From assembly GCF_030296015.1 (NCBI RefSeq), contig NZ_AP027368.1, positions 3,520,839 through 3,584,838 of the forward strand: DNA of 64,000 bases. Direction: 5' to 3'. Every line of letters begins with the position of its first letter. Within the stretch, counting starts at the first letter, position 1. This stretch comes from Ferrimonas sp. YFM (GTDB lineage: Bacteria > Pseudomonadota > Gammaproteobacteria > Enterobacterales > Shewanellaceae). The notes beneath the pieces were generated by a model. That model was not told where the DNA came from, searched no databases, and saw only the letters and a program-made list of their open reading frames with translations. Positions 57,417 to 64,000 of this stretch are shown one piece after another. A program made the translations under genes and the position numbers.

Positions 57417-57856
57417 CCAAACTCAATGACATCATCGCCACCCCTCTGTCGGGCCACTGGCCGCTGTCCGCAGCGGCGACCCTGATGATCGCAGCACTCA
57501 TAGTGAGTCTCTGTGCGCTTCTGTTTATCTGCATCAGACGCTGGCAACGCCAGGCCCCGGTGCGTGCCGCCCAGGCGGAGCTGAAGGCTCTGCCGGGTCA
57601 GGTTGAGATCAGCCAGTTGAACACCCTGATCAAACGCTGTGCACTGGCCTACTACCCCAGAAGCGATGTCGCCTCCCTCTCGGGCAAAGAGTGGGATCTT
57701 TGGCTGGCCCCCTACCAAAACCGCGAGCAGCAACTGGCCTGGCAGGCGCTCTCTGCTCGTCAGTTCACTCCAAGCAGCACAGTAAACAAAGAGGAGCACC
57801 TCTCCCTGATTCACCACACCCTCTCCAGTCTCGGCAAGGGGAAGACACCATGCTGA
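57398..57856 (+). CDS. DUF4381 domain membrane protein
   Basis: 152 aa. ATG 57398 gives MEANPLAKLNDIIATP followed by one membrane helix (about 27-47) and a soluble helical region with YYPRSDVASLSGKEWDLWL. Overlaps DUF58 by 19 nt and the next gene by 7 nt. Function unknown; a constant member of this operon type. Confidence 0.87.
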   Translation: MEANPLAKLNDIIATPLSGHWPLSAAATLMIAALIVSLCALLFICIRRWQRQAPVRAAQAELKALPGQVEISQLNTLIKRCALAYYPRSDVASLSGKEWDLWLAPYQNREQQLAWQALSARQFTPSSTVNKEEHLSLIHHTLSSLGKGKTPC

Positions 57857-58830
57857 CCCTGGCCTGGCCGATGATGCTGATCGCACTGCTGTTGCCCCTG
57901 CTTATGCCAGCCATGGGCAAAAAGGCCCAGCCCACCACGGCTCTGCGCCTACCTGGTACCCTTGCCATCGGCGGTTCAACCTCAACACAATCCCCCCGCA
58001 CCATCGGAAAGTGGCTGACTCTTCTGGCCTGGGTGCTGCTGGTGATTGCCTGTGCCCGCCCTCAGTGGTTAGGCGATCCTGTGCCGCTTCAGAAGGAGGG
58101 GCGGGATCTGATGATCGCCGCAGATCTGTCCGGCAGCATGCAGATTGAAGATATGGAGTACCAAGGCAAACTGGTGGACAGATTTACCATGATGCAGCAC
58201 CTGCTGGGTGACTTCATTCGTCGCCGGGACGGAGACCGCCTGGGACTGATCCTCTTTGCCGACGGCGCCTACCTGCAGGCTCCATTGACCTTCGACCGGT
58301 ACACGGTAAAACGCTACCTGGATGAGTCCGTCCTAGGTCTGGTGGGACAACAGACCGCCATTGGCGACGCCATCGCTCTGTCAGTCAAACGCTTTGCCGG
58401 ACTGGAACAGAGTAACCGGGTTCTGCTGCTGCTCACCGATGGCAGCAACAACGCGGGGCAGTTCGATGTGGCTCAGGCCAGAGAACTCGCTCGCCAGGCC
58501 GGTGTGCGTATCTACACCATAGGCATAGGCGCCGAGTCCATGACCCGATCTGGCTGGCTGGGTGTGCAGAGCCGCCAGGTCAACCCCAGCCGGGATCTCA
58601 ACGAAGAGGTGCTGCGCGATTTAGCCCAAGCCACCGGCGGCCGTTACTTCCGCGCCCGCAGTGGGGACGAGATGGCGCAAATCTACCAAAGCCTGGACCA
58701 GCTGGAACCGGTCAGCCGGGGAGAAGCCCTCTGGCGCCCAAGGACCGAGCTCTATCACTGGCCATTGGCCACGGCTCTGGGATTGCTGACACTGAGCCTG
58801 CTGATAAACAGGAGGCAGCGTCATGTCTGA
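57850..58830 (+). CDS. VWA-domain membrane protein (BatA/BatB-like)
   Basis: 326 aa with two N-terminal and one C-terminal membrane segments enclosing a von Willebrand A domain. The MIDAS motif DxSxS is DLSGSM around residue 92, with the conserved Asp in LLLTDGSNNAG. Start at ATG 57850, 7-nt overlap with the gene before and 8-nt with the one after. Confidence 0.93.
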   Translation: MLTLAWPMMLIALLLPLLMPAMGKKAQPTTALRLPGTLAIGGSTSTQSPRTIGKWLTLLAWVLLVIACARPQWLGDPVPLQKEGRDLMIAADLSGSMQIEDMEYQGKLVDRFTMMQHLLGDFIRRRDGDRLGLILFADGAYLQAPLTFDRYTVKRYLDESVLGLVGQQTAIGDAIALSVKRFAGLEQSNRVLLLLTDGSNNAGQFDVAQARELARQAGVRIYTIGIGAESMTRSGWLGVQSRQVNPSRDLNEEVLRDLAQATGGRYFRARSGDEMAQIYQSLDQLEPVSRGEALWRPRTELYHWPLATALGLLTLSLLINRRQRHV

Positions 58831-60685
58831 ACTGCACTTCCTTCGCCCCCTATGGCTACTGGCGCTGCTGGCCCTTCCCGGACTGTGGCTGCTTCTAAAA
58901 CAACTTCGTCAGCAGAGGGAAAACTGGCATCAGCTGATGCCCGCCCATCTGCATAAGGCGATGCTGATCTCCCCACAGGCCCAAAGCTACACCGCCCCCA
59001 AGTGGCCATGGGTGGCTGCCGTGCTGGCGCTGATCACCCTGGCTGGTCCAAGCTGGCAGAAGCAGGAGGTGCCGGTGTTTCAGCTCAACCACGGCCGGGT
59101 GCTGGTGATGGACATGAGCTACTCCATGTACGCCACCGACCTGCCCCCCAACAGGCTGACTCAGTCCAGATACAAGGCCATCGACCTGATGCGCCGCTTT
59201 GATGAAGGCGAAACCGCTTTGATCGCTTACGCCGGGGACGCCTTTGCCCTGGCCCCCCTTACCGACGACAAGGAAACCCTGCTCAACCTGGTGCCCAACC
59301 TGTCACCGGAGATCATGCCCGTCCCCGGTTCGGACCTGCCAAGTGCCCTGGAGCTGGCCAACCAGCTGCTCAGAGATGCCGGCTACCACCAAGGGGAGAT
59401 CATTCTGTTCATCGACGGCATCAACCCGGAGCATGCCGATGAATCACTGAAACTGGCCGCATCCTACCCCTGGACTCTCAAGGTCTATGCCCTTGGCAGC
59501 GAAGCTGGCGCCCCCATGCGGGCACCCAGTGGCGAGTTGGTTAAGAGCCGCAGCGGTGAAGTGGTGATCGCCCAAACAAATCTGCCATTGCTGGGTAAGT
59601 TGGCCGACACCGGCAGCGGCGAACTCATCTCCTACAGAGGCGACGACCAAGATGTCGAGCAACTGGCCAGAACCCGCAGCAATGACGAAAAGGGAAGTGA
59701 AGAGGCCCAGAGGCAAACCAGCCAATGGCAGGACATGGGCGTCTACCTGCTGCCCCTGCTTCTGCTGCCCGCAGCCATCTCATTGAGGCGCCAATGGGCC
59801 ATGGCGCTGTTGCCGCTGCTACTGCTGTCCCCCACTCACAGTGATGCCGCCTGGTGGCAATCCAACAACGCGCAGGTGCAGCAACTGCTGAACGACCAGC
59901 AATATGCCGAAGCCGCCGAACGCCTGCCAGCAGGCGCGCCGAAAGCCGATGCCCTCTACCGGGCCGGCGACTACCAAGGGGCACTGGAGGCCTATCAGCA
60001 ACTGCCCGAATCCGCAGAAACACTCTATAACCAGGGCAATGCACTGGCGCAGATGCAGCAGTTTGAACAGGCCAAAGAGGCCTACAGCCAAGCCCTGGAA
60101 AGAAAGCCAGAACTGACTCAAGCACAAGAGAACCTGGAGCTGATTGAGCAGTTACAGCAGCAGCAGCCGCAGCAGCCGCAGCAGCCGCAGCAGCCGCAGC
60201 AGGGCGAGAATGAGCAGAAGAACGACGATCAGCAACAGGGCAACCAGCCAGGTTCGAATCAGGATTCCGCATCGGAACAGGAGAATGCAGAGCAGGAGCA
60301 GCAGGGCGACGATAGCCAACAGTCAGGCTCCGACCAGCAGGACTCGCCACAGCAATCCGAAGCGCCATCGCCAGATCCACAACAGGCGCCCCAACCCTCC
60401 GACTCAAACCCGCAGCCCGAGAGCGAACAGGGTGAGCAGACCCATTCCGACACCCCGGCTGACGCCGCCCAAAGGGAAGAAACGAAAGACAACGACGAGG
60501 CTCAGCCACTGGCGGCAGCAGCCGAATCCTCCACCTCGACCCATGACGAGGCGCAGCAGGTGGATCCCCAGGTCCTGGAGCGAATACCTGATGACCCGAG
60601 TATCCTTTTAAGAAACAAGATGAAATTAGAATACGAACGGCGCCGTCGAGCCGGCAAGATTAACGAGGAGCGCACCCAGTGGTAA
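58823..60685 (+). CDS. VWA and TPR domain membrane protein with Gln-rich tail (BatB/BatC-like)
   Basis: 620 aa. N-terminal membrane segments, a VWA domain with MIDAS MDMSYSM near residue 95, another membrane region about 305-335, TPR-like repeats about 350-435 (LYNQGNALAQMQQFEQAKEA), then a long Gln/Pro/Ser/Glu-rich disordered region with a CAGCAGCCG tandem repeat, and a conserved basic end (LRNKMKLEYERRRRAGK). Appears to be a fusion of BatB- and BatC-like functions. Confidence 0.92.
   Translation: MSELHFLRPLWLLALLALPGLWLLLKQLRQQRENWHQLMPAHLHKAMLISPQAQSYTAPKWPWVAAVLALITLAGPSWQKQEVPVFQLNHGRVLVMDMSYSMYATDLPPNRLTQSRYKAIDLMRRFDEGETALIAYAGDAFALAPLTDDKETLLNLVPNLSPEIMPVPGSDLPSALELANQLLRDAGYHQGEIILFIDGINPEHADESLKLAASYPWTLKVYALGSEAGAPMRAPSGELVKSRSGEVVIAQTNLPLLGKLADTGSGELISYRGDDQDVEQLARTRSNDEKGSEEAQRQTSQWQDMGVYLLPLLLLPAAISLRRQWAMALLPLLLLSPTHSDAAWWQSNNAQVQQLLNDQQYAEAAERLPAGAPKADALYRAGDYQGALEAYQQLPESAETLYNQGNALAQMQQFEQAKEAYSQALERKPELTQAQENLELIEQLQQQQPQQPQQPQQPQQGENEQKNDDQQQGNQPGSNQDSASEQENAEQEQQGDDSQQSGSDQQDSPQQSEAPSPDPQQAPQPSDSNPQPESEQGEQTHSDTPADAAQREETKDNDEAQPLAAAAESSTSTHDEAQQVDPQVLERIPDDPSILLRNKMKLEYERRRRAGKINEERTQW
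60156..60202 (+). repeat. CAGCAGCCG tandem repeat in the VWA/TPR gene
   Basis: About four in-frame 9-nt units coding for Gln-Gln-Pro inside the disordered linker; prone to length change without frameshift. Confidence 0.85.
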
Positions 60686-62298
60686 TCCGATTCACCCTGT
60701 TGCTGGCCCTGCTGATGTCCCCCATGACCTGGGCTTACACCAGCCTGACGGCCAGCGTCGACAACAACACAGTACGCCTGGGACACTCCTTTGTTCTGAA
60801 TGTGGTCGCCGATGACGAGCTGTCCTCTAACGCCCTGGACACCTCTCCCCTGCTTGAGGCGTTCAATGTGGTCCGTAATAACGTCAGCCGCTCCACCCAG
60901 ATCATCAATTTCAACGCCCGTAAAGAGACCCGTTGGCAGTTGCTGCTGATCCCCAAGCATACCGGCACCCTGCTGATCCCATCATTGGAAGCCGAAGGTC
61001 TCGCGACCCAGGCCATCACCCTGACCGTGGTAGAGGAGAGCGCAGAGGTTGCCCCAAACTCACCGGTATTCCTTCGCGCCAGCCTCGCCGAGGAGGAGGT
61101 ATGGCTGGGCCAGCCGGTCGACTATCGGGTCAAGCTCTACCTGGCGGCTGAGCTGCAGCGCGGCAGCCTCACCGAGCCGAAACTGGACGGAGCCTCCGTT
61201 GTCCAGTTAGGCCAGGACAGCAACACCACTGAGATGGTCGACGGGCGCCGATACCGGGTGATCGAACGCCACTACCTGATCACCCCTCAGCAGAGTGGCG
61301 AGTTTATGATTCGTGGCTCAGACTTCAGCGGCGACATTCTTCGTGCCGGGCGCAGCAACGACCTGTTCAGCCGGTCCCTGTCCACACCGGTTCAACTGGT
61401 CGGTCAGTCGCAACCCATCAAGGTTAAGGCGCCACCCGCCTCCTTCAACGGGCCCTGGCTGGTGGCCAATGCCGTCGCCCTCACCGAGCAGTGGAGCCCA
61501 CAGCAATCTCAGGTGAGGGTGGGGGAACCCCTGACCCGCATCATCACCCTTACCGCCGTGGGCGCGACCGAAGCGGCCCTGCCGGCCCTCAAGCCTGACT
61601 ACCCTCAGGGCCTGAAAAGCTACCCCGACAAGGATGACCGCAGCGATCAGGTGCGCAATAAGGAGGTGGTGGCAAAACTGGAACAGAGTACCGCCCTGGT
61701 GGCTTCTCGCCCCGGCACCTATACCCTGCCGGAGCTGAAAATTGCCTGGTGGAACGCCAAGTTAAACCGCCAGCAATGGGCCACACTCCCAGCCCGAACC
61801 CTTACCGTCCTGCCCGCAGAGAATCAGGCTCCCTTGCCTCCTGCCGCACAGGGTGACGCAGTTTCCTCCCAACCTGAGACGCAAAGCAATCCTTGGTTCT
61901 ACAGCACCTGGGCGCTGCTGATGGCGCTTTTTGCCTCACTGTACTGGGGGTATCGCCGCACTGGCGTGACTACCGAGCCGCAACCGCTACAGAGCGAAGC
62001 CAAACGGCCCCGCCAACCCGCTTGCGCCTTTGAACTTGCCATCAAGGCCGGGGACCTCAACGCTGCCCTGCAGACCTTACCCGACAGGCTGAACGGCCTC
62101 AGAGGCCCCACCGCGGATTTGGCCCAGGTACGTCAGAGATTCCCCGAACTGGTCCCCGAACTGGACAAACTGATGTGCCAGGGTTTCGGACCTGAAGCCT
62201 CGGTTTCAGACTTGGGAGAACTCGCCAGGCAAGTGGCACTAATAAAACAAAAAAAGGAGAAAAACCAAGGAGAACTCCCAGATCTTAATCCCATGTGA
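60679..62298 (+). CDS. BatD-like protein (oxygen tolerance family)
   Basis: 539 aa. Signal peptide (about 1-18, LLLALLMSPMTWAYT), repeated immunoglobulin-like beta domains in the periplasm (SLTASVDNNTVRLGHSFVL), one membrane segment near 413-430 (WALLMALFASLYWGYRR), and a C-terminal cytoplasmic helical part. Matches the BatD family found at the end of moxR/bat operons. Overlaps the previous gene by 7 nt. Confidence 0.9.
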   Translation: MVIRFTLLLALLMSPMTWAYTSLTASVDNNTVRLGHSFVLNVVADDELSSNALDTSPLLEAFNVVRNNVSRSTQIINFNARKETRWQLLLIPKHTGTLLIPSLEAEGLATQAITLTVVEESAEVAPNSPVFLRASLAEEEVWLGQPVDYRVKLYLAAELQRGSLTEPKLDGASVVQLGQDSNTTEMVDGRRYRVIERHYLITPQQSGEFMIRGSDFSGDILRAGRSNDLFSRSLSTPVQLVGQSQPIKVKAPPASFNGPWLVANAVALTEQWSPQQSQVRVGEPLTRIITLTAVGATEAALPALKPDYPQGLKSYPDKDDRSDQVRNKEVVAKLEQSTALVASRPGTYTLPELKIAWWNAKLNRQQWATLPARTLTVLPAENQAPLPPAAQGDAVSSQPETQSNPWFYSTWALLMALFASLYWGYRRTGVTTEPQPLQSEAKRPRQPACAFELAIKAGDLNAALQTLPDRLNGLRGPTADLAQVRQRFPELVPELDKLMCQGFGPEASVSDLGELARQVALIKQKKEKNQGELPDLNPM

Positions 62299-62338
62299 CT
62301 GAAAAACCGATACACTCAGTAGGTGCCTCAAGTATCAC

Positions 62339-62938
62339 ATGGCGATACCGCCCGGGACTGGCAACAAAAAAATGTTGAAACTATTACGAAAGAAAAAGCA
62401 GCCTTCACCGGTCTTAGATGACATGGTGAGTAAACAACGACGTTACGAAAGCCTGGTTAGGGCTTTGAACACAGAGATATACCGCTACGCCTACTGGCTT
62501 TGTGGCAACCCCACTGTGGCGGAAGATCTGGTTCAGGAGACCTTTCTCAGGGCCTGGAAAGCCTTAGATTCCCTAAAGGATGACAAGGCGGCGAAGGCGT
62601 GGCTGATTACCATCCTGAGGCGCGAAAATGCCCGTCGGTTTGAACGCAAGCAGTTTGACCTGACAGACATCGATGACCATCAGGTGGCGGATAACCACTC
62701 CCTCTCCAATGAGCAGGCGGTTGACAACGCGCTGCTGCGCAAGCACATCGCGTCTCTGGCCGAGGAGTATCGTGAACCGCTGGTGCTGCAGGTATTGCAT
62801 GGATTCAATGGCGACGAGATTGCCGAAATCATGGGATTGAACAGAAACACAGTGATGACCCGTTTATTCAGAGCCCGTAATCAGCTTCGTGACAGACTCG
62901 AAGATAAGCCTCAATCTCGGGAGTTGAACAATGGATGA
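62339..62938 (+). CDS. ECF-like RNA polymerase sigma factor
   Basis: About 199 aa. Region 2 is clear (YRYAYWLCGNPTVAEDLVQE, TFLRAWKAL) and region 4 ends with HGFNGDEIAEIMGLNRNTVM. The start is uncertain: ATG 62339, 62372 or 62423, none with a good ribosome binding site. The following DUF3379 gene overlaps by 8 nt, which suggests a sigma/anti-sigma pair. It lies 40 nt after the bat operon, the same order I recall for Shewanella. Confidence 0.9.
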   Translation: MAIPPGTGNKKMLKLLRKKKQPSPVLDDMVSKQRRYESLVRALNTEIYRYAYWLCGNPTVAEDLVQETFLRAWKALDSLKDDKAAKAWLITILRRENARRFERKQFDLTDIDDHQVADNHSLSNEQAVDNALLRKHIASLAEEYREPLVLQVLHGFNGDEIAEIMGLNRNTVMTRLFRARNQLRDRLEDKPQSRELNNG

Positions 62939-63629
62939 ACTAGAGTTCCGCCGACGAGCCTATGCTGACCCTCAGGATCAGGACAAGGCCTTCCTTGATG
63001 CCCTGAATGAAGAGGAGGGGCGTCAGAGCTTCGTTGATGAGCTTCAGGGCCTCGACGAGCGGCTCAACAGTGCCATGAAGATCGCTCCTCCGGAGGACTT
63101 GGCCAATCGCATTCTGCTGCAACAGAATCTGAATCAGTTCCAGCAACAGCGCAAACGCCAAAGATTCCATCTGGCGGCTGCCGCTTCCGTTGCCTTTGTC
63201 ATCGGCCTGTCTCTGACCCTGATCCGTCAGCCGGCGACTCTTGGGGATCATGCCCTGGCACACGTTGCCCATGAGGCGGGCTTTGCCGACCGTGTAGACG
63301 AAAAGGTCAGCCTGGCGGCCTTGAACACCAAGCTGGCCAGCTTTGGCGGCAAAATGGATGATCCCCAGGGGCACATCTACTACGCCAACTACTGTGATTT
63401 CGACGGGGTACGCAGCCTGCACATGGTCATGGACACTCCCCAGGGCAAGATGACCGTATTCTTCGTTCCCAAGGAGCAGAATAAGGAGATGTCTCCCGCC
63501 TTCAGCAACGACAAGTATGAAGGTGCCGCCTTTGACATGGGTCCCTTCCAGGTCGCGGTCGTTGGAGGAAAAAATCAGCAACTGGCTCCGGCGGTGAAAC
63601 TGCTGAAGAATAAGGTACACAGTATCTGA
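62931..63629 (+). CDS. DUF3379-family protein, probable anti-sigma factor
   Basis: 232 aa. A cytoplasmic N-terminal ~80 residues (acidic, helical), one membrane segment around 83-100 (LAAAASVAFVIGLSLTLI) and a periplasmic C-terminal domain with HVAHEAGFADRVDEKVSL and YCDFDGVRSLHMVM. The topology and 8-nt overlap with the sigma gene match a membrane-bound anti-sigma factor. Anti-sigma activity is inferred. Confidence 0.82.
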   Translation: MDELEFRRRAYADPQDQDKAFLDALNEEEGRQSFVDELQGLDERLNSAMKIAPPEDLANRILLQQNLNQFQQQRKRQRFHLAAAASVAFVIGLSLTLIRQPATLGDHALAHVAHEAGFADRVDEKVSLAALNTKLASFGGKMDDPQGHIYYANYCDFDGVRSLHMVMDTPQGKMTVFFVPKEQNKEMSPAFSNDKYEGAAFDMGPFQVAVVGGKNQQLAPAVKLLKNKVHSI

Positions 63630-63641
63630 TTCAGGCATAAA

Positions 63642-63664
63642 CAGGCCGCCATTTTGGCGGCCTG
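63642..63664 (+). terminator. Hairpin terminator after the DUF3379 gene
   Basis: CAGGCCGCC-ATTTT-GGCGGCCTG perfect 9-bp stem; only a short T-run (GTCTTT) follows. Confidence 0.7.
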
Positions 63665-63803
63665 AGTCTTTCCCGGAGTGCATAAACAGTCACAACACCC
63701 CCTCAACAGCAGTAACATCCACCAGACAAACGCAACCGCCCGACAGCTTTCGCCAAATTTTTAACCCTATCGCCACACTTCATTCTGTATACAAAGCACC
63801 ATT

Positions 63804-63819
63804 CGTGACACTGGTCACA
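63804..63819. promoter_or_regulatory. CRP-like binding site
   Basis: CGTGA-CACTGG-TCACA, matching 9 of 10 half-site bases of TGTGA-N6-TCACA. It lies about 170 bp upstream of the possible next start codon. Confidence 0.6.
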
Positions 63820-63885
63820 CTACCCACTCTTTGTTAGCATGAAAATAGCTCTGGATATTTCATTCAGATCAGCCGCTTAATTATT

Positions 63886-63962
63886 GATCCTCCCATGGCG
63901 CTCAGCAAAGCCTGGGAACTCCCCTCCCCGCAACGGCCGGACCACGCCTGGCGGGACCCGTT
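63886..63962 (+). ncRNA. Candidate structured leader RNA (class unresolved)
   Basis: An abrupt GC-rich block in an AT-rich region. CCCA (63892-63895) and GGC (63897-63899) pair with GCC (63910-63912) and TGGG (63913-63916) with one bulge; further short self-complementary blocks are GGGAACTCCC, CCGCAACGG and CGCCTGGCG. It ends 28 nt before a possible ATG. A molybdenum-cofactor-type leader is one idea, from memory only. Confidence 0.3.
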
Positions 63963-64000
63963 AGACCCTTAACCCGAATGAACTAAAACGATGATCTCGA

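Larger units (their letters stand above)
63630..64000. other. Right-edge intergenic region
   Basis: 371 bp without a complete gene. It holds a terminator hairpin, a CRP-like site, a GC-rich possible leader RNA, and at 63991 an ATG that may open the next gene, cut off by the window end. Confidence 0.6.

Overview
The window reads as a moderately GC-rich (roughly 55-60% by eye) gammaproteobacterial chromosome of the Shewanella/Ferrimonas type (Alteromonadales). The assignment rests on gene order: hupB-lon-clpX-clpP-tig, pdxB-asd-fimV-truA-accD-folC-dedD-cvpA-purF, the smrB/prmB-aroC-epmC-yfcL-mnmC-fabB neighbourhood, fadIJ next to a moxR/bat operon and a sigma/DUF3379 pair, and use of FabV as enoyl reductase. 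Almost everything is core chromosome; no insertion sequence, prophage or CRISPR array was seen.

Layout. 1-5.5 kb: 3' part of a wax ester synthase/DGAT-like gene, a large exported peptidase-propeller-barrel protein, a small unknown gene, and fabV. 5.6-14.2 kb: protein quality control on the minus strand (ppiD, tRNA-Asp, hupB, lon with an RpoH-type promoter, clpX, clpP, tig). 14.5-19.9 kb: a small unknown gene, a tRNA-Pro/Arg/His array, folD, cysS, ppiB, lpxH and a Yip1-family membrane protein. 20-31.7 kb: purine, folate, fatty acid, tRNA modification, cell-pole (fimV), aspartate-family and PLP biosynthesis genes, all on the minus strand. 31.7-41.5 kb: mnmC, yfcL, an ATP-NAD-kinase-like gene, epmC, two tandem paralogous MFS permeases, aroC, prmB, smrB, sixA.

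41.5-50.7 kb is the unusual part. An M16 metalloprotease is followed by a 1427-residue membrane sensor (propeller, Y_Y_Y, two PAS domains, GGDEF and EAL), then an intergenic exact match to the sigma-54 (-24/-12) consensus, a perfect 9-bp hairpin that includes the Shine-Dalgarno sequence, and a gene for an exported protein that is essentially 26 tandem copies of the 14-residue unit AGSIPWIKLSEQQ(T/V). A 38-codon ORF with a strong ribosome binding site follows; it ends in a Trp-rich tail that echoes the repeat. I do not recognise this protein family and consider this the best candidate for an undescribed system. A surface or matrix fibre, or a multi-copy peptide precursor, under RpoN control and next to a c-di-GMP enzyme would fit, but function is inference.

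50.7-64 kb: fadJ/fadI with a FadR-like operator, a duplicated tRNA-fMet/tRNA-Asn cluster with truncated tRNA-Asn copies, a tightly overlapping moxR-DUF58-DUF4381-VWA-VWA/TPR-BatD operon, an ECF-like sigma factor with its probable DUF3379 anti-sigma partner, and at the right edge a CRP-like site followed by a GC-rich, possibly structured leader.
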